From CAYWMP01 sp964459445 (GTDB lineage: Bacteria; Desulfobacterota; DSM-4660; Desulfatiglandales; HGW-15), in assembly GCA_964459445.1 (NCBI GenBank), contig CAYWMP010000174.1, positions 1-12,739 on the forward strand: a DNA stretch of 12,739 nucleotides, given 5' to 3'. Under the pieces are notes generated by a model, which was given only the letters and a program-made list of their open reading frames with translations, did no database searches and was not told the DNA's origin. Shown piece after piece: positions 7,616 to 12,739 of the stretch (the stretch's first letter is position 1; the number at the start of each line of letters is the position of its first letter). The translations under genes were made by a program, and so were the position numbers.

Positions 7616-7701
7616 GGTTGTCCATCGCAAGATAAACACCCGATGAGGATCGATTGAAACGCCTGAGAGGATTCACAACAGGCGACCGGCCACGGACAAC
7701 C
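7616..7701 (+). other. candidate structured RNA / foldable leader upstream of ispD
   Basis: GGTTGTCC (7616-7623) is the exact reverse complement of GGACAACC (7694-7701). Between them lie two smaller inverted repeats: CATCG (7623-7627) with CGATG (7641-7645), and CGCCTG (7660-7665) with CAGGCG (7679-7684). Together they could form a three-way junction. No known riboswitch core was recognised. The pairing may be chance: one 8 bp match is not rare in a region this long, and comparative support is lacking. Confidence 0.25.
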
Positions 7702-7721
7702 TATGGGCCTTTTAAGCAGAT

Positions 7722-7751
7722 TTGGGGGTATTTCACTCCAAATTTTATAAA
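7722..7751 (+). promoter_or_regulatory. weak candidate promoter giving a near-leaderless ispD transcript
   Basis: TATAAA (7746-7751) is a good -10 element lying 5 nt before the ispD ATG at 7757. The best -35 is TTGGGG (7722-7727) with an 18 nt spacer. A start at 7757-7758 would coincide with the start codon, which fits the absence of a Shine-Dalgarno sequence there. Confidence 0.3.
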
Positions 7752-7756
7752 AACCT

Positions 7757-8488
7757 ATGGATAAGCACAAATCCAAAATAGGCCACTCTTTAAAAACCGT
7801 CGCCATCATTCCGGCCGCTGGTGCCGGGGCGAGGATGGGAAAGGGCCGACCCAAACAGTTTATGGAACTGAACGGAAAACCCCTTTTGACCCTGACCTTA
7901 AAGGTATTTCAGGAGGCCAAGGTTATTGATAGTATAATCCCCGTTGTCTCTTCCGAAGACATTGAATACTGTCGGAGGGAGATTGTGGAGCGCTTTCGCC
8001 TGGATAAAGTTGAAAAGGTGGTAAGGGGAGGGGACAGACGGCAGGACTCGGTTAGACTCGGCATTGAGGCCTCCGAAGGGGCCTGGGAAATCGTCATGAT
8101 CCATGATGGAGTACGACCCCTCATTCAACCGTCTTTGATCGATAAAGTTGCCGCTGAGGCAAGGGTTGCGCGTGCGGTTATCACAGCCATGCCGGCAAAG
8201 GACACGGTCAAAAGGGTCGATAATGAAGGCCTGGTCGAAAGAACCTACGAACGTAAACGGATTTGGTTGGTTCAAACGCCCCAAGCCTTCCGTTATGAAG
8301 ATATACACAGGGCCCACCAACAGGCCTTCCGAGAAAATTGGGAAGAGATGACGGATGATGCCCTGCTCATGGAAAGAATGGAGATTCCTGTTAAAGTAAT
8401 CAAGGGGTCGGAGAACAACATTAAGATCACAACACCCCATGATTTAGAGCTCGCTCGTTGTTTAATAGACAAACAAGCAATGAAGTGA
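7757..8488 (+). CDS. ispD: 2-C-methyl-D-erythritol 4-phosphate cytidylyltransferase
   Basis: This 243-residue enzyme of the MEP isoprenoid pathway transfers CMP from CTP to methylerythritol phosphate. It shows the nucleotide-binding loop PAAGAGARMGKGRPKQF (19-35), VRGGDRRQDSVRLGI (89-103), the metal/CTP site IHDGVRPLI (115-123), AMPAKDTVKRV (144-154), QTPQAF (173-178), TDDALLME (199-206) and the substrate motif NIKITTPHDLELA (221-233). The family more often reads HDAARP, so Gly-Val here is a small variation. About 12 residues precede the usual MKTVAIIPAAG start. No better in-frame start exists, because a TAA lies at 7748-7750 and no ATG falls between. No Shine-Dalgarno sequence is visible upstream. 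hemC starts 36 nt downstream, so the two genes are probably cotranscribed. IspF, often next to IspD, is absent here. Confidence 0.95.
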   Translation: MDKHKSKIGHSLKTVAIIPAAGAGARMGKGRPKQFMELNGKPLLTLTLKVFQEAKVIDSIIPVVSSEDIEYCRREIVERFRLDKVEKVVRGGDRRQDSVRLGIEASEGAWEIVMIHDGVRPLIQPSLIDKVAAEARVARAVITAMPAKDTVKRVDNEGLVERTYERKRIWLVQTPQAFRYEDIHRAHQQAFRENWEEMTDDALLMERMEIPVKVIKGSENNIKITTPHDLELARCLIDKQAMK

Positions 8489-8524
8489 TTGGTTTTTCAC
8501 TTCCGGCCTTGTGTCACTATAGCC

Positions 8525-9454
8525 ATGATTTTAAGAATCGGAACAAGAAAAAGCATGCTGGCTCTGGCCCAAAGTAAATGGGTCAAGGAACGCATCGAAA
8601 CCCGGCACCCGGATGTCCAGGTAGAGTTAGTAAAGATAACGACCAAAGGGGACAAGGTATTGGATGCGCCTTTGGCCAAGATAGGCGGGAAGGGTCTCTT
8701 TGTTAAAGAAATAGAAGATGCCCTTTTGAGGAAAGAGGTGGATCTCGCCGTCCATAGCATGAAAGATGTCCCAGCGGAAATGCCTGACGGCTTGAAACTC
8801 TTTGCCTTTCCTGAAAGGGAAGATCCTCGGGACGCCTTTGTTTCAAAGGATTTTGAAGATATTTCCGAACTGCCTCAAGGGGCTTCCGTGGGCACGGGAA
8901 GTCTCCGTCGATCAGCCCAATTGTTAAATAGGCGTCCGGATCTCAAAATCATGCTCTTAAGGGGCAACGTGGATACGCGCATCAGAAAGCTCGATTCGGG
9001 CGAATTCCATGCGGTCATATTGGCCTGCGCGGGACTCGGAAGACTTGGGTTTGTCGACAGGATAACCAGTGCCATCCCGACGGATGAGCTTCTACCGGCA
9101 GTCGGTCAAGGGGCCCTTGGTCTTGAAACAAGACAGGACGATAAAGAAACCCAAGAAATTTTGAAGTTCCTGGACCATGAACAAACGGCAGTTACCCTGA
9201 AGGCGGAACGGGCCTTTCTAAAGGAACTGGGGGGAGGGTGCCAGGTCCCTATTGCCGGCTACTGCCGTTTATTGGGGAATGAGTTGATTATTCAAGGATT
9301 GGTGGCCGAACTGGATGGAAGCCGTATCATAAAAGATGAAAAAAAAGGACCCAAACAAAACGCTGAAGAGATGGGCATACAGGTGGCTAGAAATCTCTTG
9401 GAGAGCGGCGCCGAAAAAATCCTCGATAAAATATATGGAAAACAGAGAGATTGA
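8525..9454 (+). CDS. hemC: porphobilinogen deaminase (hydroxymethylbilane synthase)
   Basis: This 309-residue cytoplasmic enzyme polymerises four porphobilinogens into hydroxymethylbilane, the third step of tetrapyrrole synthesis. It starts MILRIGTRKSMLALAQS and carries KIGGKGLFVKEIEDALL (52-68), HSMKDVP with the catalytic Asp81, GTGSLRR (123-129) and LLRGNVDTR (144-152), both lining the substrate channel with arginines, PAVGQGALGLE and GGGCQVPIAGY. Cys239 in the last motif anchors the dipyrromethane cofactor. Length is typical. The frame could start at a TTG at 8489, but the family N-terminus fits the ATG at 8525. There is no clear ribosome site before it, so coupling with ispD 36 nt upstream is possible. 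The next gene completes uroporphyrinogen III synthesis, although a 199 bp repeat element lies between them. Confidence 0.95.
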   Translation: MILRIGTRKSMLALAQSKWVKERIETRHPDVQVELVKITTKGDKVLDAPLAKIGGKGLFVKEIEDALLRKEVDLAVHSMKDVPAEMPDGLKLFAFPEREDPRDAFVSKDFEDISELPQGASVGTGSLRRSAQLLNRRPDLKIMLLRGNVDTRIRKLDSGEFHAVILACAGLGRLGFVDRITSAIPTDELLPAVGQGALGLETRQDDKETQEILKFLDHEQTAVTLKAERAFLKELGGGCQVPIAGYCRLLGNELIIQGLVAELDGSRIIKDEKKGPKQNAEEMGIQVARNLLESGAEKILDKIYGKQRD

Positions 9455-9481
9455 CGGGGCAGCCTGTTCGCCGAATGAGGA

Positions 9482-9509
9482 GGTAGGGTTCTTTTTTTCA
9501 AACCCTATC
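9482..9509 (+). repeat. outer inverted repeat, left arm
   Basis: This arm is 28 bp and identical to the reverse complement of 9653-9680. It contains TAGGGTT (9484-9490), a run of seven T (9492-9498) and AACCCTA (9501-9507), so it can also fold on itself into a short hairpin with a T-rich loop. Confidence 0.95.
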
Positions 9510-9536
9510 GCAAAAAAAATTCCACCGAACTTCGCC

Positions 9537-9558
9537 GTTCCCGTAGATGGGAGGGTTT
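9537..9558 (+). repeat. inner inverted repeat, left arm
   Basis: This 22 bp arm pairs with 9614-9635. Differences occur at 9544, 9551 and 9558, each read as T-G or G-T against the partner. In plus-strand RNA all 22 positions pair: 19 Watson-Crick and 3 wobble. Confidence 0.85.
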
Positions 9559-9613
9559 ACGCCATTGAAACCCTGGCAGAATGCACCTTTCCGATGAAAT
9601 GCCGCTTTCTGTT

Positions 9614-9635
9614 GAACCCTTCCATCTGCGGGAAC
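9614..9635 (-). repeat. inner inverted repeat, right arm
   Basis: This is the partner of 9537-9558. It begins GAACCC and ends CGGGAAC. The 55 nt between the arms can form smaller hairpins: AGGGTTT 9552-9558 with AAACCCT 9568-9574 as an alternative pairing, and TTTC 9588-9591 with GAAA 9596-9599. Confidence 0.85.
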
Positions 9636-9652
9636 CGCCATCTGAGCCTATA

Positions 9653-9680
9653 GATAGGGTTTGAAAAAAAGAACCCTACC
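9653..9680 (-). repeat. outer inverted repeat, right arm
   Basis: This is a perfect 28 bp reverse complement of 9482-9509, including the seven-base A run (9664-9670). The AACCC motif found here recurs in each of the four repeat arms in one orientation or the other, so the outer and inner repeats may share ancestry. Confidence 0.95.
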
Positions 9681-9728
9681 GCAACAGTGATCCTTTTGAT
9701 GTAAGAACCAGAACGGTGAGATAGAACC

Positions 9729-11267
9729 ATGGCACATGAGAACAGAGGTAAAGTATACTTGGTCGGTGCCGGGCCGGGTGATCCGGGACTGTTGACCCTT
9801 AAGGCAAAGGCATGCATCGAAGAAGCGGATGTGGTCATTTATGATTATCTGGCGAATAAGGCCTTTCTCGAATACGCTTCAGAGAATTCGGAACTCATTT
9901 ATGTTGGGAAAAAGGGCGGCGACCACACCATGGGTCAGGAAGATATCAATAGGCTCATCATCGACAAGGCGCAAGAAGGACACAGGGTGGTCAGGTTAAA
10001 AGGAGGGGACCCTTTTATTTTTGGTCGAGGTGGAGAGGAGGCCCAAGAACTCGTTAAAGCCGAAATAGCGTTCGAAATCATACCCGGCGTGACGTCCGCA
10101 ATCGCGGTGCCGGCCTATGCCGGCATTCCCTTAACCCACCGTGATTTTACCTCTACCGTAGCATTCATTACGGGACATGAAGATCCGAGGAAAGAGGAAA
10201 GCAGTATTGAGTGGGATGCGTTGGCCAAGGGCGTAGGCACATTGGTCTTTCTCATGGGGCTGGGGAATCTGTCTAACATTTCGCAAAATCTTATCAAAGG
10301 TGGCCGTTCTCCTGAAACGCCGGTGGCCGTCATCAGGCGAGGGACAATACCGGAGCAAAAGACCGTCCTGGGCAACCTTGGAGATATCGCAAAAAAGGTT
10401 GAAAAAGCAAAATTAAAGCCGCCCGCGATTATAGTCGTGGGCGACATTGTGAGTCTTAGAAAGGAGCTTGATTGGTTTGAAACCAAGCCTCTCTTTGGAA
10501 AACGAATTGTGGTTACCCGGGCAAGGCAGCAAGCGAGTGGATTTCTTGCAGGGCTGTCGAATTTAGGCGCTGAGTGTATTGAATTTCCAACTATCGAGGT
10601 CATTCCTCCAAAAAATTGGGGACCCCTCGATCGCGCCATCATGGGTTTGGAGAAATACGACTGGATATTATTCACAAGCGTAAACGGCGTAAAATTTTTC
10701 TTTGAACGGCTGGACGCCCTTGAAGAGGATGTCAGGGAGTTGGGGGGCGTAAAGATTGGCGCCATCGGCCCAAAGACTGCGCTCGCTGTCAAAAATCAAG
10801 GCATCAGGCCGGATCTTGTTCCAAGTGAATACCGGGCCGAGGCTGTCATCGAGGGCATGAAGCAATGGAAGCTAAAAGGAGCGAGAATCCTTTTGCCCCG
10901 CGCGACTGTGGCAAGGGAAGTACTCCCAGTTGAGCTTGCGAGCATGGGCGCGACGGTGGACGAAGTGCCTGCCTATGAGACCGTGAAACCCGATGAAGAC
11001 ACGGGTCATGTGAGGGAAATGTTTGAGAAGGGCATCCTAGACATGGTCACTTTCACCAGTTCCTCCACCGTGACCAATTTCATGGATATGTTTCGCGGTC
11101 AGGTAGAACAATTAATAGAGTGGATGGCCAAAGTGACCGTGGCATGTATCGGCCCCATAACAGCCGAAACAGCCGAGAAGAATGGATTAACGGTCGCCAT
11201 TACTCCGAAGGAATATACAATCGAGGCATTGACCGAAGAAATCGTTAAGTATTTCAAAAATCAATAG
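9729..11267 (+). CDS. cobA-hemD: fused uroporphyrinogen-III C-methyltransferase / uroporphyrinogen-III synthase
   Basis: This 512-residue fusion has two enzymes. The N-terminal CobA/SUMT domain (about 7-245) shows VYLVGAGPGDPGLLT (9-23), VVIYDYLA, VRLKGGDPFIFGRGGEE (88-104), IPGVTSAIAVPAYAGIPLTHR (118-138), FLMG and ATP-free SAM-binding motifs such as PVAVIRRGT. It methylates uroporphyrinogen III twice to precorrin-2. The HemD domain (about 256-510) has KRIVVTRARQQ, ILFTSVNGVKFFF, GAIGPKTA, YRAEAVIEG, LLPRATVAREVLP, VTFTSSSTVTNF and CIGPITAETAEKNG, and cyclises hydroxymethylbilane to uroporphyrinogen III. Such fusions are common in clostridia and deltaproteobacteria and channel product toward siroheme, cobalamin or alternative heme. 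The ATG at 9729 is preceded by GGTGAG about 8 nt upstream, a modest ribosome site. The gene follows hemC but is separated by the inverted-repeat element, which may affect its expression. Confidence 0.95.
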   Translation: MAHENRGKVYLVGAGPGDPGLLTLKAKACIEEADVVIYDYLANKAFLEYASENSELIYVGKKGGDHTMGQEDINRLIIDKAQEGHRVVRLKGGDPFIFGRGGEEAQELVKAEIAFEIIPGVTSAIAVPAYAGIPLTHRDFTSTVAFITGHEDPRKEESSIEWDALAKGVGTLVFLMGLGNLSNISQNLIKGGRSPETPVAVIRRGTIPEQKTVLGNLGDIAKKVEKAKLKPPAIIVVGDIVSLRKELDWFETKPLFGKRIVVTRARQQASGFLAGLSNLGAECIEFPTIEVIPPKNWGPLDRAIMGLEKYDWILFTSVNGVKFFFERLDALEEDVRELGGVKIGAIGPKTALAVKNQGIRPDLVPSEYRAEAVIEGMKQWKLKGARILLPRATVAREVLPVELASMGATVDEVPAYETVKPDEDTGHVREMFEKGILDMVTFTSSSTVTNFMDMFRGQVEQLIEWMAKVTVACIGPITAETAEKNGLTVAITPKEYTIEALTEEIVKYFKNQ

Positions 11268-11320
11268 CTATTTTAGCTTAATCAGACAGGAAGTCGTCAT
11301 GGGGCTTGAATACCCGGTCT

Positions 11321-11349
11321 TTGACAGGCCTACTTTGCACAGCTATGGA
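11321..11349 (+). promoter_or_regulatory. candidate upstream promoter for the cyclophilin gene
   Basis: TTGACA (11321-11326, perfect -35), a 17 nt spacer and TATGGA (11344-11349, 4/6 -10). It lies 70-100 nt before the cyclophilin ATG, in the 151 nt gap after cobA-hemD, and is one of two candidates in tandem. Confidence 0.4.
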
Positions 11350-11354
11350 AAACC

Positions 11355-11383
11355 ATGAAAAACCTGAATGACATCAGTATAAT
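11355..11383 (+). promoter_or_regulatory. candidate proximal promoter for the cyclophilin gene
   Basis: A perfect -10, TATAAT (11378-11383), has ATGAAA (11355-11360, 4/6) at a 17 nt spacing upstream. Transcription would begin near 11390, leaving a leader of about 29 nt that contains the ribosome site. Confidence 0.45.
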
Positions 11384-11418
11384 TACTCAACATATGAGAA
11401 CAAAAAAGGAGAAGCATT

Positions 11419-11904
11419 ATGACAACAAAACAATGGGACAGTCCGCACGAGATGCAGATTAATAAAGAGAAAACCTACAATGCAGTGATTGAAACGGATA
11501 AGGGAAGCATCGAATTGGAGCTTTGCCCCCAATATGCACCTAAGACGGTCAATAACTTTGTTGTTTTGGCCAAGGAGGGCTTCTATGACGGAGTGTCCTT
11601 TCATCGCGTAATCAACGACTTCATGATCCAGGGCGGCGACCCGACAGGTACCGGACGCGGGGGGCCGGGATATGATTTTGAAGATGAATTTGAGGGGAAT
11701 CCGCTGAAACACGAGACAGGGGTTATTTCGATGGCCAATTCCGGACCCAACACGAATGGAAGCCAGTTTTTTATTACCCATTCACCACAGCCCCACTTGG
11801 ACGGGAAGCACACGGTCTTCGGGAAAGTTGTCGAGGGGCAGGAGATAGTGGACGCGATTGGCCAAGGGGATCAAATGGTTAAAGTGGAGATAAAGGAGGG
11901 CTAA
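11419..11904 (+). CDS. cyclophilin-type peptidyl-prolyl cis-trans isomerase, cytoplasmic
   Basis: This 161-residue single-domain cyclophilin catalyses proline isomerisation during protein folding. Active-site motifs are VSFHRVINDFMIQGGDP (59-75; catalytic Arg63, Phe68, Gln71), GVISMANSGPNTNGSQFFIT (101-120) and HLDGKHTVFGKVVEG (126-140). His126 replaces the Trp that contacts cyclosporin in human cyclophilin A, a common change in prokaryotic members that usually lowers drug binding. There is no signal peptide; about 20 mostly hydrophilic residues precede the fold, so it should be cytoplasmic. The ATG at 11419 has AAGGAG (11406-11411) 7 nt upstream, and tandem promoters precede it. It resembles PpiB more than the periplasmic PpiA. 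It is followed 41 nt later by the GIY-YIG-like gene. Confidence 0.94.
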   Translation: MTTKQWDSPHEMQINKEKTYNAVIETDKGSIELELCPQYAPKTVNNFVVLAKEGFYDGVSFHRVINDFMIQGGDPTGTGRGGPGYDFEDEFEGNPLKHETGVISMANSGPNTNGSQFFITHSPQPHLDGKHTVFGKVVEGQEIVDAIGQGDQMVKVEIKEG

Positions 11905-11945
11905 CCGAAGATCTCATTATATGTGCTTTAGGGAAGGAGAATGAC

Positions 11946-12266
11946 ATGAGCCAACCGGAAATTTATTGGGCCGGGTATTCAGGCCGGGAGTATGGGTATT
12001 ATATCTATCCAATGGATGCCTCGTTCAGAAAGATCGCAGGTAATGTCATTTTTGCCAAGCAGGATGAGGCTGGTGAATGGCTGCCGCTCTACATTGGAGA
12101 GACAAGAAATTTTGATGAGGGTTTTGCTGATCCTGAAATGATCGCGTGTGCCAAAGAAAAGGGAGCCACACATGTACACACCCATTTCAACTCACCCTCC
12201 CACGATTTACGCGAGGCGGAGAGGGACGATCTGATTGAAAAATGGAAACCAACCTGCAACAGATGA
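11946..12266 (+). CDS. small GIY-YIG-like nuclease-fold protein, function unknown
   Basis: This 106-residue protein matches the layout of a short GIY-YIG-like family. AGNVIFAK (31-38) replaces the GIY half and LPLYIGET (46-53) supplies the YIG half. GATHVHTHFN (73-82) and AERDDLIEKWKPTCN (91-105) hold the conserved acidic and Asn positions (Glu92, Asn105). In typical family members the stretch after YIG contains Arg and His (R..xxH), whereas here it reads DEGFADPE, with Gly and Pro at those places, so catalysis is doubtful. The start is fixed by GGAG at 11936-11939, 6 nt before the ATG. An ATG at 11941 meets a stop after two codons. No membrane segment is present. It follows the cyclophilin gene and precedes the TrmO-like gene, probably in one transcript. 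The fold assignment is by motif memory; function is unknown. Confidence 0.7.
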   Translation: MSQPEIYWAGYSGREYGYYIYPMDASFRKIAGNVIFAKQDEAGEWLPLYIGETRNFDEGFADPEMIACAKEKGATHVHTHFNSPSHDLREAERDDLIEKWKPTCNR

Positions 12267-12326
12267 AATAATCTGAAAGACCAATCCCAAGTTCACCTTG
12301 GAAAGGTAACACAAATAGGGAAAGGC

Positions 12327-12739
12327 ATGACAAAGATCGAATTTGAACCGATCGGATTCATCCATACCCCCTTCACGAATATCGAAGGCATGCCGATTCA
12401 GCCCATGAGTGCAAAGGGCGAACGGGGGAGTATTGAAATACTTCGAGGCTATGAGGAGGGATTGAAGGACCTTGAAGGTTTTTCCCATATCATCCTGCTG
12501 TATTATTTCCATCGGGTCTCCGGACCAAGACTCATCGTAACGCCCTTTATGGATGCCAGTCCGCGGGGCGTCTTCGCAACAAGGGCGCCGTCCCGGCCCA
12601 ATCCCATCGGGTTGTCGATTGTCAGGCTTATTGGGATTGAGAACAATATTATTCATGTCGAGGACATGGACATCCTCGATGGTACGCCACTCATCGATAT
12701 CAAACCCTATGTGCCTGATTTCGACAGCTATCGGGCAGA
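12327..12739 (+). CDS. TrmO/TsaA-family SAM-dependent tRNA methyltransferase, 3' end outside window
   Basis: The frame is open from ATG 12327 to the right edge, giving 137 complete codons. It begins MTKIEFEPIGFIHTPF and carries the family hallmark RGVFATRAPSRPNPIGLS (80-97), preceded by DLEGFSHIILLYYFHR (48-63) and followed by DGTPLIDIKPYVPDFD (118-133). These are signatures of the UPF0066/TsaA/VirR family. Its characterised member, TrmO, N6-methylates t6A at position 37 of tRNA-Thr using a beta-barrel SAM site. The short forms found in archaea and anaerobes lack the C-terminal extension of E. coli TrmO, and the DGTPL..IKPY..DFD motif normally lies near the end, so only a few tens of residues are probably missing. 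The ribosome site AGGG (12317-12320) is weak. Whether this short version acts on tRNA is inferred from family. Confidence 0.88.
   Translation, partial: MTKIEFEPIGFIHTPFTNIEGMPIQPMSAKGERGSIEILRGYEEGLKDLEGFSHIILLYYFHRVSGPRLIVTPFMDASPRGVFATRAPSRPNPIGLSIVRLIGIENNIIHVEDMDILDGTPLIDIKPYVPDFDSYRA

Larger units (their letters stand above)
9482..9680. mobile_element. 199 bp nested inverted-repeat element (MITE-like or structured RNA) between hemC and cobA-hemD
   Basis: Perfect 28 bp inverted arms (9482-9509 and 9653-9680) enclose a second inverted repeat of 22 bp (9537-9558 and 9614-9635) with three mismatches. The interior encodes no recognisable protein. It fills most of the 274 nt gap between two genes that normally sit close together, so it looks inserted. 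No clear target-site duplication flanks the 28 bp arms. If the ends are taken just inside, the element is bordered by TA on both sides (9484-9485 and 9677-9678), as in TA-targeting IS630/Tc1-type MITEs. The three inner mismatches are all G-U pairs in plus-strand RNA, so a long folded RNA is also possible. Both readings are inference; the repeat structure itself is directly visible. Confidence 0.6.

Noticed and set aside
7663..7668. CTGAGA resembling the TPP riboswitch box upstream of ispD
   Set aside because: The other invariant TPP segments are absent, and IspD is not a usual TPP-controlled gene.
8489..8524. hemC starting at TTG 8489
   Set aside because: The extra 12 residues do not resemble HemC. 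ATG 8525 yields the normal MxLRIGTRxS start.
9336..9653. 105-codon open frame across the hemC end and the repeat element
   Set aside because: It overlaps hemC in another frame, runs through the inverted repeats, and encodes no recognisable protein.
12287..12301. CCAAG / CTTGG hairpin between the GIY-YIG-like and TrmO-like genes
   Set aside because: The stem is 5 bp with no T-run, so it is not a credible terminator.

Overview
The window looks like a chromosomal segment of an anaerobic deltaproteobacterium-type organism (Desulfobacterota in the broad sense). This is inferred from gene content and style, not from a marker gene. The clues are a fused CobA-HemD protein next to HemC, a long NfeD protease paired with a slipin, a CoaBC / type 4 uracil-DNA glycosylase operon, and a small free-standing Rho_N-domain protein. 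There are no rRNA, tRNA, phage, plasmid or CRISPR features. Nearly all of it is housekeeping metabolism.

Layout. (1) 1-526: the C-terminal part of a radical SAM protein, entering from the left edge. (2) 566-1924, minus strand: a lone, sequence-divergent PurD (GAR synthetase family), convergent with the radical SAM gene and sharing a bidirectional terminator at 533-562. (3) 1925-2202: a divergent promoter region with a sigma70-like promoter for each direction. (4) 2203-7007, plus strand: a tightly packed run of LysM/SPOR lipoprotein, coaBC, type 4 UDG, nfeD and slipin, with three successive gene overlaps and then a 24 nt gap. (5) 7142-7534: the Rho_N-domain gene, closed by a strong intrinsic terminator. 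(6) 7757-11267: ispD, hemC and a cobA-hemD fusion. (7) 11419-12739: a cytoplasmic cyclophilin, a small GIY-YIG-like protein and a TrmO/TsaA-family protein cut by the right edge.

How the genes work together. HemC and the HemD half of the fusion convert porphobilinogen to uroporphyrinogen III. The CobA half then methylates it to precorrin-2, the branch point to siroheme, cobalamin and, in many sulfate reducers, heme. IspD belongs to the MEP isoprenoid pathway. CoaBC makes 4'-phosphopantetheine from phosphopantothenate. NfeD and the slipin form a known membrane protease/scaffold pair, here in the same probable transcription unit as an envelope lipoprotein.

The most unusual feature is a 199 bp nested inverted-repeat element at 9482-9680 between hemC and cobA-hemD. 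It has perfect 28 bp outer arms and 22 bp inner arms whose three mismatches all become G-U pairs in the plus-strand RNA. It looks like a MITE-type insertion or a structured RNA element inside the tetrapyrrole operon. Secondary points are the divergent PurD motifs, a possible leaderless ispD preceded by a foldable leader region, and a GIY-YIG-like protein that seems to lack the usual catalytic arginine. No wholly new multi-gene system could be supported.
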